Below are positions 28,101-36,254 of a stretch of 64,000 bases of DNA, piece after piece. Both the position numbers and the translations under genes were made by a program. Position 1 is the stretch's first letter. Each line of letters starts with the position of its first letter. Under the pieces are notes generated by a model, which saw only the letters and a list, made by a program, of their open reading frames with translations, had not been told where the DNA came from and did no database searches. The stretch comes from Flavobacteriaceae bacterium (lineage in GTDB: Bacteria > Bacteroidota > Bacteroidia > Flavobacteriales > Flavobacteriaceae). The stretch spans positions 1-64,000 of the forward strand of contig JABSPM010000095.1 of the NCBI GenBank assembly GCA_013215095.1. The letters are read 5' to 3'.

Positions 28101-29593
28101 GCAAGAATAAGATTTTCAAAAGTTAAGAACATATCTGCAACCATCTGCAATGGAAAAATACCATCTCTAATATCCCAGTTTATCGATAATCCTTGAGCGG
28201 TATCAACTACCTGACAATCGATAAAAACTTGCGGCGTTTGACTAATATTGTAGTCTCCTATTTGACCTTTTAATTGGGCGTCTTCACCGGTATCAAGTAA
28301 TCCAATGGCACTTGTTAAAACAACAGGAATGATGATACGCTCATTCTTCTTCTTTTTCGTCATTTCACGAAGTACCTCAACCCCTGTAAATAAGGTGTGA
28401 TCTAAATCATCAAATAACTGTACATTAAGGTCTTTAGCTATTTCGCTAAATGCTTTTTGTTCTCTAAAGTCAACTTCTAATAAGCTTACCTTAGTAAAGT
28501 CACCCATTATTTGATTTACCTCAGGATGAATAGGCATTCTATTCAGTACCGTAAGGTTTAAGCAAAAATGAGCGGTTTCACTCCAACGTTCTAGCACAGC
28601 TCCATAAATAGTAGCTACTGCAGATGTTGGTGTGATACCCATAGCACTTGCCTTAGTTTTAAAGTTGTTCCAGTTGTCTTTTTCTATAAGTGTACTATGT
28701 CTTGTAAAATGATTAGACGATGTATCTTCACGTCTTGCAACAGGTAACGCAGGACCTACTGGCAAGGTATCAATACGTTTCATCCAATAATCACGATCTT
28801 TGGCATAGGCAGCAGATTCTCTAATTCCTCGCTCAGCAATAGCATAATCTCTAAAGCTTAAGCTTAACGAAGGTAATTGCGTACTTGGGAAGAAGTATAG
28901 CGCCTCAAATTCTGCCATAAGCATCCACATACTAATCCAATCTGCAATTAAGAATTCCATTGAAAAATGGAGTACAGATTCTGTTTTATCTCCAGTTTTA
29001 ACAGTGGTTAATCCTATATCAAATAGTGCCCATTCTTCTGTATCATAAACACGATGACTCATTTTATCGCGAACTTCTTCTAATACAGCTTCTTGTTCGG
29101 CCTCGGCTTTATCTGAAATATCTTGAAAACTGACTTTAAAACGAGGTGTCTCTTTTAAAATGGTTTGATATCCTTGATTATTTACAGTGGCTCTTAACAT
29201 TTCATGTCTTTCCACCAAGGTGTTCCAACACTTTTCTACGCGGTCATGATCTAGCTTATTATACTTAAGCTCCATGTATAAATGACATGCTACACCACCA
29301 TATTTAAATCCTTGATTTCTACCTAATAAATACGCCGATTGAACATCTGTTAATGGAAACGGTTTATTTCTGTTAGCCAAATCTTCTTGAATAGTAATCA
29401 CCTTATCTTTAGACTCTATAAAGTCTATTATTTCGGCTTTATATTCTTTAAGCAATGTAATGTCAGATTTTCCCATAACACCTTTGGGTGCCTTAAATTT
29501 CAATTTTCCATCTTCTGTCCAAAGCTTTATGTTTCTTTTGCGCATGTCGCTAATCAAATCTTGGACATTAATTGCTTCTGTATAATTTATCAT
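25187..29593 (-). CDS. NRPS, terminal module: docking-Cy-A(Cys)-PCP-TE
   Basis: 1468 residues. Order: TubC-type N-terminal docking domain (1-62, with LKFKAPKG); heterocyclization domain (~75-500) whose DxxxxD signature reads E213-FLIA-D218; adenylation domain (~540-1060) with YTSGSTGEPKG; PCP (~1100-1170, DFGVDSL); and thioesterase (~1195-1465) with GYSIGS. Code residues read along the pocket are D-L-Y-N-M-S-L-I-W, the cysteine code of HMWP2/PchE-type enzymes. It should add and cyclize the third Cys and release the product by hydrolysis or cyclization. Glu in place of the first Asp of the Cy motif is unusual. Confidence 0.93.
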   Translation of the reverse strand: MINYTEAINVQDLISDMRKRNIKLWTEDGKLKFKAPKGVMGKSDITLLKEYKAEIIDFIESKDKVITIQEDLANRNKPFPLTDVQSAYLLGRNQGFKYGGVACHLYMELKYNKLDHDRVEKCWNTLVERHEMLRATVNNQGYQTILKETPRFKVSFQDISDKAEAEQEAVLEEVRDKMSHRVYDTEEWALFDIGLTTVKTGDKTESVLHFSMEFLIADWISMWMLMAEFEALYFFPSTQLPSLSLSFRDYAIAERGIRESAAYAKDRDYWMKRIDTLPVGPALPVARREDTSSNHFTRHSTLIEKDNWNNFKTKASAMGITPTSAVATIYGAVLERWSETAHFCLNLTVLNRMPIHPEVNQIMGDFTKVSLLEVDFREQKAFSEIAKDLNVQLFDDLDHTLFTGVEVLREMTKKKKNERIIIPVVLTSAIGLLDTGEDAQLKGQIGDYNISQTPQVFIDCQVVDTAQGLSINWDIRDGIFPLQMVADMFLTFENLILALADNKEHWNTNNLVQIPVRHTEERAKLNHEAAKLPEVLLHEPIMTHFKNTPNKTATIDQFGLFTYNQIEKEAVAIAQKLKALGCSEQDMVAITLPKSHYQVSAVMAVLALGGVYVPIDTNQPAERRAKIVKNANIKYVLTTNNILQEGYGVAESVNVIAVDTLENNNEVTLESISSNTKHDINAPAYVIYTSGSTGEPKGVVISHIAAMNTIEDINRRFKVSASDSVLALSQLGFDLSVYDIFGLLGCGGTMVYPEFERQRDPSHWLDLMKTNAISIWNTAPALMQMFVNYLETEEKPNCEELNPFRLTLMSGDWIPLNVPDTLLQYATSVTVVSLGGATEASIWSNFHVYKGLEADWNSIPYGRPLSNQGFRILDDKMRDCPEWKSGDLYITGHGLALEYFNDPELTNDRFFAHPKDGERLYKTGDLGRYTPGGEIEFLGRKDKQVKIRGHRIELGEIESALITHEGVSNAVVIAKANASNPKIKTLFGFVVPTESEYEPNLSGQLIQYLSDKVPSYMVPSSIQIIEKIPVTTNGKVAVKVLEEKCVIEVGESAHSNQDFKDDIEKTIHDLWCNALGIESIGKHQNLNDFGVDSLISAQMAGTLRDTFTEKGFDNLSFDLILRQILTTPNVAGLADFFRDQNQTNQDNIQVKTMKNTPIGTLTHFGGEDSDFHRVILHAGGGTLDRYKHLIREMVNQELGAIYGISVGDYDAYCAIESDELVERISDDYVDLIIKNNAKKVQLVGYSIGSMIAVEMARRLSERGIEMVDLCIIDAIRVPFKVYDELFIEFRFLPNLALTPADAGFGEMDGKLFMQWFTKTLQANNFELPEAAIFNMEGSDELVQISKVFKTMNAMSQSDRFDAYLSAMKRLSGREMPKELLERTYKTFAQNFKASRFVSPPYFGDIRYFKAKDQRNTTTTGINDDIVELWSEISLGKLHITYIEGDHLGCVGEEYAPDVAKYLGDFSIN

Positions 29594-29640
29594 AACACAA
29601 TGATTAAATTCTAAAGTATTTTGTTTTAAATCTGTTTTAT

Positions 29641-30759
29641 TTAGTAGGTTACCTCCTCTGGTTCTGCCGGTATTGTTAAGGCAATTTCCTTAAGTACATC
29701 TACTTCAACCGGTTCAAATTGAGCATCTGGTCTTAATTCAGGAGAACCTAGGGCATGGGTTAATTCATGCCATATCTGTGTACATAACAACTCAAGATGT
29801 GCTCTTTGAGCTGGTTTTTGTTCACCGTCAATAAATTGCTTAATTGCTTTAAGGTCTTTTCCTATAGCTCTAGGCCATTGCTTTTGCAAAATATTTTGAT
29901 ATGTAGGTGGTCCATCTGGTCCTAACACCTGTGTACTATTTTCATTTAATTCCGGTGTTGGTGTTACATTACGCAACAATTCATTATGCGGAATATGAAG
30001 TTGTGGTTTCCATACTACAGGTCCGTGAGTATCTGTTAACGATAGTGTACCTCCTGAGCTCCCTATTGAAATCGTGTGTAATAAATGCTGATGGTTATCT
30101 GGATCATTAGGATTTACTTCGTTATGTGCGCGTAAGGTAAATGGTATGTCACCCCATGTTCCTGTTAAAATCTGGAACGCCCCTGAATCTTTAACCACAT
30201 TGTTTATGCGTAAAGGTCTTGGGTTTGGTAACACGTCAATCATCATTTGAACTAAAGGAAATGATACTTGTGTCGCTAACGCGATATCTATATAGCTCAC
30301 CTTTTTAGATTCAAATAAATGTTTCGATACTTCTGAGAATCGTCTAAAAGCAGGTAAGTGTACATATAAGTTCCCTGTAACAAACTGAACATTATTGGCT
30401 TTAGCTACTCTTAAGCATGCCGATAAATCGTTATGATGTATAGGATGTTCTTGAATCACATGAATTCCATTTTCCATGCAATAACGAGCTATTTCAGTTC
30501 CTTTACCTCCCATTACTCCAGATCGAAGTACAACGCAAGCTAAATCTATTTCATTTAAATCGATCTCGTTAATATCTTTTAATAATGGAATATTATAGGC
30601 TTTAGCACACTTTTGAGAGCGTTCACTCCCTCCGGCAACTAACGCTTTAATTTCAAAATCTTCGGGCATGTTTCTTAATGCTTCCAAGTAAAACTGTCCG
30701 AATGTAGAACCAAATACTACGGTTCTTAATTTTCTTGATGTATTCTGTTTCGTATTCAT
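29641..30759 (-). CDS. Thiazolinyl imide reductase (Irp3/PchG-like)
   Basis: 372 residues. The N-terminal Rossmann domain has VVFGSTFGQFYLEAL, the atypical nucleotide-binding motif of the Irp3/YbtU/PchG family, and VIQEHPIHHNDL follows. Members reduce an NRPS-bound thiazoline to thiazolidine with NADPH. It sits between a second reductase-like gene and the terminal NRPS. Length matches the family. Confidence 0.92.
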   Translation of the reverse strand: MNTKQNTSRKLRTVVFGSTFGQFYLEALRNMPEDFEIKALVAGGSERSQKCAKAYNIPLLKDINEIDLNEIDLACVVLRSGVMGGKGTEIARYCMENGIHVIQEHPIHHNDLSACLRVAKANNVQFVTGNLYVHLPAFRRFSEVSKHLFESKKVSYIDIALATQVSFPLVQMMIDVLPNPRPLRINNVVKDSGAFQILTGTWGDIPFTLRAHNEVNPNDPDNHQHLLHTISIGSSGGTLSLTDTHGPVVWKPQLHIPHNELLRNVTPTPELNENSTQVLGPDGPPTYQNILQKQWPRAIGKDLKAIKQFIDGEQKPAQRAHLELLCTQIWHELTHALGSPELRPDAQFEPVEVDVLKEIALTIPAEPEEVTY

Positions 30760-30771
30760 TGTAATAAAGCG

Positions 30772-31868
30772 TTATAATGTTCCTTCTTCTTCCATTAATA
30801 ACTCCTCAATAGGATAGTCAATAAATTGAATTTCGTAATCTTGATCTAATTTTTCTAGATGGTCCATAACGTAGTTCACGTCTTCAATTGAAGCGGTATG
30901 GTGAAGTCCTGGTTGTACCTTTCCTTCTAATACTGCCTTTACAATAATGGCTGCCATCTTTCCACAAAATGGTATAATTTCACCCACTTCATAAATTAGC
31001 GTTTGAAGTTTTTCTTTACCGTTAGATTCACCAGTTAATTGAATCATCAAAATAAAATAAGGGCTTCGTCCTAGTGTATCCATTTCAACCGCGAAACATA
31101 ATTTTTCAATCATGGCTTCAGGGTTTTTTCTGTATTCAAAAGCAGCACTATCTAGCGCAGCAATTGATTTTTCTCCTTCTACCGCGGCATACCAAACTCC
31201 TTCTTCAAGCTTAAGTCTTTTGGCAACCAGCTCTGTTTCATCATCAAATAATGGAAATAGGGTTACTTCACCAGGGAAGAACGGTAATGTTACACCACTC
31301 TGTCTCGATAACACATTAGGCACAACACCATTTTTCCAAGCAGCACGTGGTACATTATTTTCACTTAAAGATCCTTCTAAATAATCTTCTGCTCCGGCAT
31401 AAGATAATTGACCTGAAGTACCGTAATAACTTAATAGTTCGTTTACTTTATCAAATTTATTCCCAAACCATATTGGCAATAGTCCAGAAAAACCAGGTGT
31501 TGCACCAGCGGCATAAACAACAACATTATCTCCCGTTTCTAATGGGTTTTTGTCATAATTGTTATCAATACCGGCATCGACCATATTAATATTATGCTTC
31601 AAACAAATTTGAGCAACACGTCTTGAATAACGATGCGACGGAGCGGCACAATTTAATACTAAATCGCAACTAGAAACAAAATTTGATATGCTATCATCAT
31701 CTTCTACATCTACCGCTTCCCATGTCGCATTAGACAATATATGCCCTTGTTTAGATTTTCCTTTTTCAGGGTTACGTCCTCCTATTTTAAAGGACCAATA
31801 CCATACTGCTGGAGTGTTAGACATGCGTGATGTCCAACTTCTCCATATCCTCCAATTATTCCTATCAT
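30772..31868 (-). CDS. Saccharopine dehydrogenase-like reductase, frameshifted near N-terminus
   Basis: The ATG at 31868 sits 1 nt after the stop of the upstream NRPS gene and begins MIGIIGGYGEVG, a proper Rossmann loop. That frame meets TAG after 28 codons, exactly where the long frame (350 codons from 31824) takes up IGGRNPEKGK. Restoring one A in the run at 31785-31788 joins them into a ~378-residue protein. The family is saccharopine dehydrogenase-like NAD(P)-binding; relatives occur in NRPS clusters as alternative thiazoline reductases (I recall PchK of the enantio-pyochelin pathway as such a non-PchG reductase). As sequenced, the ORF starting at 31824 lacks the nucleotide-binding loop and is probably inactive, unless a polymerase or ribosome slip or a sequencing error is involved. 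Confidence 0.75.
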
Positions 31869-31869
31869 A

Positions 31870-34800
31870 TTAAATTTCTCCTATTTCCATGGTTTCTAAT
31901 TCTTCTTGTAGACTTTGATATTCTACTTCTATTTTTGCAGCTATATCTTGCAAGTTGGCTCCAAACAATTCTCTAAGTGATAAACTCACTTCAAACTCTT
32001 TCTTCACCTCTGTTAAAAAGCGTGTTGCAGATAAACTATCACCTCCTATTTCGAAAAAGACATCTTTTCTACTTACTATTTCTAATTCTAATAAGTCTTT
32101 CCAAATTTCAGCTACTTTTTCCTCCATTTCACCTACTGGTTCCTCATAATTACCTTGATTTTTTCGAACATCAGCATCAATCATGCTAGTAATTTGTTCT
32201 GAGAACAACTTACGATCTACTTTTCCATTTGCACTTAATGGTATATACGGTAAAATGGCAATTTTTTCAGGAATCATATGTGGCGGTAATGCCTCTTGAA
32301 TATGGTCTAGAATTCCACTCGATTTTAATTGAATTCTATTTTGTGCACTACTTGCGTCATATAATAATGACGAAGAGTTTTCTACCACAATTGTTTCTAG
32401 TGAATCATATCCAATTTTTTGGAAATATTTAGCCCACGCTTCTTTATCAAGCATCGGGTTAAACTTCGCTCTCCTTGCTTTATCAAAGTTTTGGAAACCT
32501 TTATCTATTACTCCAGAACTAATAAGACCTATTGGCATTAACAGTTCACTTTCTAAAGATAACAGTCTTCCTCCATTATTTAATAACTGGTGACTGATAA
32601 AGACTCCGTCACTCGGATTGGTAAAACGGTGTAGTGTGAATATAGATACTACAAAGTCAAAATTATACCAGTTTTCTTCTGGCACTTGGTTTTGCTTCTG
32701 TTCTATACTATCAATTGTATATCCAGCTTCAGTTAAGCGCTCTGTAAAATTACGAAGCATGGTTTTACCTTCATCAATTACTGAAAATTCTATATTATTG
32801 TTGTCTTCAATGTTGCTCAATAATTTTTCTGTTAAAAGACCTGTACGACCTCCTAAAATGGCAACTTTTAAGGTTGTATTTGACGCGGCCGCCTTTTCAT
32901 TTATTTTTTGTGCAACTTGTTTGATACCTGCTAATACACCAGTATCTTGAGTACTTAATACTTCCGGAGATAATAAGTCATCATCTAACAAATACAACGA
33001 AGGAATATCATTCGATAAAATTTGTTGAAGCAATGGCTTACGATCTTCTAACTTCGTTTTAAATTCCTCTAAATTTTTAGGCAGTTCACTTTCAGTATGT
33101 GCTACTACATTAAATACGAGTTCATTATTTTTACTTATTAAAATATGCGCTTCGGTTAACCAATTTAACCACATATCTAATACTGGAAGTTGCTCGTTAG
33201 CAATATTCATATTTGCCACTAACTTCGCACGTAAGCTATCAATGTGTTCTGTTGTATTTTCTGGTGCAATTGCAGTTTCGTTTTTATATGGAATATCATA
33301 ACTGGATAAGTCAAGTAAACCATATAAAAATTTAGCTACAATTTGCTTTTGAATATTATATTCTGCTTTAACTACATCTGATTGATTTTGGTTATCAAAT
33401 ACATTGGTTTTAAAGGTTGTTCCTTCACCATTATCTCCTACAACTCCTGCAACTAACTGCAACGATTGGTTAGCAATGTATACTATAGCTGTAGCTTGGT
33501 TTACTCCGTCGTATGTTTTAAGAGCGGCTTCAATTTCACCTAATTCTATTCTAAAACCATTTACTTTTACTTGATGGTCCATTCTACCTAAAAACTCAAG
33601 GTTACCATTAAACCAATAACGTCCTAAATCTCCGGTACGATACCATTTTTCATTTTGGTAAGTCACGAATCTACTTGCGGTTAGTTCTGGATTATTCGTA
33701 TATCCACTTGCAACACCAGTTCCTCCAATCCATAATTCACCTATAACACCATTTGGACAATCATTACCAAGTGTATTAACAACTCTGTATTTTTGATTAG
33801 CTAATGGTTTTCCATATGGTATTGACCTCCAAGATTTGTCTACCTCATTTACTATAAAATAGTTCGACCAAATTGATGCTTCAGTAGCACCTCCTAGCGC
33901 GACAAGCTTACAAGATTCAGATTTTTCGATTAATCTATCTTTTAAATCTAATCCAACCCAATCTCCAGATACTAATACTAATCGCAAACTTGATAAATCA
34001 TTATCTTCTGAAGCACTAATGAGTAACATATCGAATAAGGCCGGAACAGAATTCCATACAGTAACCTTATGGGCTTCTACTAATTGTATCCAACGAGAGG
34101 CTTCTTTTCGCTCTTCTTCTTCAATTAAAACTAATTTTCCTCCAACTGCTAATAATCCAAAAATATCATAAACTGATAAATCGAAATCTAGTGCTGAAAC
34201 GGCTAAGGCACAATCTGTATTTGTTACCTCAAATTTTGTGTTAATATCTTGAATCGTATTCCAAGCGGCTTGATGTGCAATCTCTACCCCTTTTGGTTCT
34301 CCAGTTGATCCTGAAGTAAATATGATATATGCCAATGCATCTAAATTGGTATAAATAGGCTTTTCTAAAGGCTTAACCTCATCTAATGTATCTATATTAA
34401 CGATACTTATACCTTGAGCTTCTAATGCTTTTATTTTAGGATATTTCTCAAGCGTATCTGTATTAGTTACTATATACTTGATTCCTGCTTTATTAATGAT
34501 CTTTTCTTGTCTACCAATAGGTTGTTCAACCCCAATTGGAACATAGAACGATCCGCTTCCTAAAATTCCCATCACGGCTACAATTTGTGATGCTCCTTTA
34601 GGTAATATAATTGCCGTTGGGCTTGTTGATTGCACCCCTTTATCTACTAAAACCTTAGATAACTTTAAGGCTTCATTAGCTAATTCACCATAATTTTTAG
34701 TTTGCTTTTCTCCAAAATGTAACGCTACCTCAGCAGGATTTTCATTAGCATATTGGAAAAAGGCCTGATGAATTGGTCTTGGTGCAATTTCTTCTTTTGT

Positions 34801-35430
34801 ACTGTTGGTATTATCGCGAACTTCTCTTTGTGCTTTACTTAACAAATCTGGTAATACCTGAGTACTCTCATTTGCGATAAACCAAAAAAGAATTTGCTCT
34901 TGTGTTTTGAATAATTCTTGCCCACGTTCTTCTGACATAAATTTAGGGTTAATATGCCAAGTAATTTCTACCTCGGTACCTTCTGAAATGGTAATCAAAA
35001 TATCTGGTAAACCTGAAGGAAGTTTTACTTCTTCTGTCCCAGACGTATGAATTAATAAGAACTTTGCTGTAGCTTCTAAGTTTTTAACAGGGTTTGAAAT
35101 TATATTTTGATGCACTTTCTTACATCCATTAATAAAATCGTGTTCAAAACTTAGATCGTCATTGGATTCATTAATTGGTACTGAAAAAAACCAGTTACTA
35201 TTAATAATACTCAATGTATCATCTGTATCTACGTCTGTATAATCTACCCAGGTTTTTAGGGTTAAAAGTACACTCTGTGCTATCACAGCGTTTACTTCTA
35301 ATTGTTTTTCTTTTGATCTATTTTGAAACGTATTCCAAGTATTAGAAGAAAAACTAATATTTTCTGTATACCATGTGCTATCAGCAATAGTCTGTGATAG
35401 GGTTTTATTTTGTTCTAAATCAGTTGTCAT
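31870..35430 (-). CDS. NRPS, middle module: half-Cy relic-A(Cys) with embedded MT-like domain-PCP
   Basis: 1186 residues. The first ~205 residues resemble only the C-terminal half of a cyclization domain and lack the DxxxxD motif. Then comes an adenylation domain (~220-690, FTSGSTGEPKG) with pocket residues D-L-Y-N-V-S-L-I-W, again Cys-like. Between core motifs A8 and A9 a ~300-residue insertion carries a methyltransferase fold with a weak SAM loop (ILGGRTGLLTEKLL) and VVSIFTLHRF. In PchE such an insert is an epimerase and in PchF/HMWP2 a methyltransferase, so either activity is possible. A PCP (~1105-1175, GGDSLSA) ends the protein. The real Cy domain for this module is at the end of the previous NRPS. 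Confidence 0.9.
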   Translation of the reverse strand: MTTDLEQNKTLSQTIADSTWYTENISFSSNTWNTFQNRSKEKQLEVNAVIAQSVLLTLKTWVDYTDVDTDDTLSIINSNWFFSVPINESNDDLSFEHDFINGCKKVHQNIISNPVKNLEATAKFLLIHTSGTEEVKLPSGLPDILITISEGTEVEITWHINPKFMSEERGQELFKTQEQILFWFIANESTQVLPDLLSKAQREVRDNTNSTKEEIAPRPIHQAFFQYANENPAEVALHFGEKQTKNYGELANEALKLSKVLVDKGVQSTSPTAIILPKGASQIVAVMGILGSGSFYVPIGVEQPIGRQEKIINKAGIKYIVTNTDTLEKYPKIKALEAQGISIVNIDTLDEVKPLEKPIYTNLDALAYIIFTSGSTGEPKGVEIAHQAAWNTIQDINTKFEVTNTDCALAVSALDFDLSVYDIFGLLAVGGKLVLIEEEERKEASRWIQLVEAHKVTVWNSVPALFDMLLISASEDNDLSSLRLVLVSGDWVGLDLKDRLIEKSESCKLVALGGATEASIWSNYFIVNEVDKSWRSIPYGKPLANQKYRVVNTLGNDCPNGVIGELWIGGTGVASGYTNNPELTASRFVTYQNEKWYRTGDLGRYWFNGNLEFLGRMDHQVKVNGFRIELGEIEAALKTYDGVNQATAIVYIANQSLQLVAGVVGDNGEGTTFKTNVFDNQNQSDVVKAEYNIQKQIVAKFLYGLLDLSSYDIPYKNETAIAPENTTEHIDSLRAKLVANMNIANEQLPVLDMWLNWLTEAHILISKNNELVFNVVAHTESELPKNLEEFKTKLEDRKPLLQQILSNDIPSLYLLDDDLLSPEVLSTQDTGVLAGIKQVAQKINEKAAASNTTLKVAILGGRTGLLTEKLLSNIEDNNNIEFSVIDEGKTMLRNFTERLTEAGYTIDSIEQKQNQVPEENWYNFDFVVSIFTLHRFTNPSDGVFISHQLLNNGGRLLSLESELLMPIGLISSGVIDKGFQNFDKARRAKFNPMLDKEAWAKYFQKIGYDSLETIVVENSSSLLYDASSAQNRIQLKSSGILDHIQEALPPHMIPEKIAILPYIPLSANGKVDRKLFSEQITSMIDADVRKNQGNYEEPVGEMEEKVAEIWKDLLELEIVSRKDVFFEIGGDSLSATRFLTEVKKEFEVSLSLRELFGANLQDIAAKIEVEYQSLQEELETMEIGEI

Positions 35431-35440
35431 CTTTTATGTA

Positions 35441-36241
35441 TTAGAAAAATGATTTTTTAGCTGTATTAATTGAGTTTAAGAGGGTATTCAAATAAGATTC
35501 TCCTAGCGATTGAATAAAGAAATGGTGCCCTTGAAATTCTTTTAACAAAAATTCACTTTCGGCCACATCTTTCCAGTATTCAACTACTGTTTTATTAGCG
35601 TCATCTTGCGTTCCGCAATGTGCCTCTATTGGAATTTGTAATTTTTGCCCTGTATATTTAAATGATTCATGGGTTCGCAAATCTGCACGCAGCTGTGTTA
35701 ACATGAACTTTAACATTTCCGGGTGATTTAAAACAACATCAGGTGTTCCTCCCATTGCTTTAATTTCGGCAATCATTTCTTCGTCTGAGCTAACACTATT
35801 CAGCGGGCTAGGATCTTTCATGTGTGGAGCATGTCTTCCAGCTACAATAAGTTTTTCTGGTAAAGGCAGCCCTTTTTGTTGAATTGTATAGGCAAGTTGA
35901 AATGCTACAACTGCTCCAAAACTATGTCCGTATAAGATATAGGAATTATGAGGCACTTCTAAAAAAACAGCTAAAAAACGTTCAATAAGCTCATCAATAC
36001 TCTTGGCATTTGGTGCTGTAATGTGATTACCACGGCCTGGAATTTCTACAGGAACAAAATTTACTGCCGGATTTTGTTTTGTAGCTTGGTACCAAGGTCT
36101 GTATAAACTAGCACTACTTCCCGCAGATGGAAAACAAAATACTGTAGTTTGTTCTTCTTGACTTTTTAGAAACTGTTTTGGCTGTTTGCTTTCCCTTATA
36201 TCATTATAGTTAAAAGGAAACCATTTTTGTAAAATATCCAT
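35441..36241 (-). CDS. Type II thioesterase (Irp4/PchC-like)
   Basis: 266 residues of the alpha/beta-hydrolase type II TE family. CFPSAGSSASLYRPW is the N-terminal signature, the nucleophile Ser is in YGHSFGA, and a C-terminal GHHFF carries the catalytic His. It clears mis-loaded carrier domains. It lies 13 nt from the first NRPS gene and 10 nt from the second, in the same place as irp4/ybtT relatives. Confidence 0.94.
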   Translation of the reverse strand: MDILQKWFPFNYNDIRESKQPKQFLKSQEEQTTVFCFPSAGSSASLYRPWYQATKQNPAVNFVPVEIPGRGNHITAPNAKSIDELIERFLAVFLEVPHNSYILYGHSFGAVVAFQLAYTIQQKGLPLPEKLIVAGRHAPHMKDPSPLNSVSSDEEMIAEIKAMGGTPDVVLNHPEMLKFMLTQLRADLRTHESFKYTGQKLQIPIEAHCGTQDDANKTVVEYWKDVAESEFLLKEFQGHHFFIQSLGESYLNTLLNSINTAKKSFF

Positions 36242-36254
36242 AATTCTATCGCTG

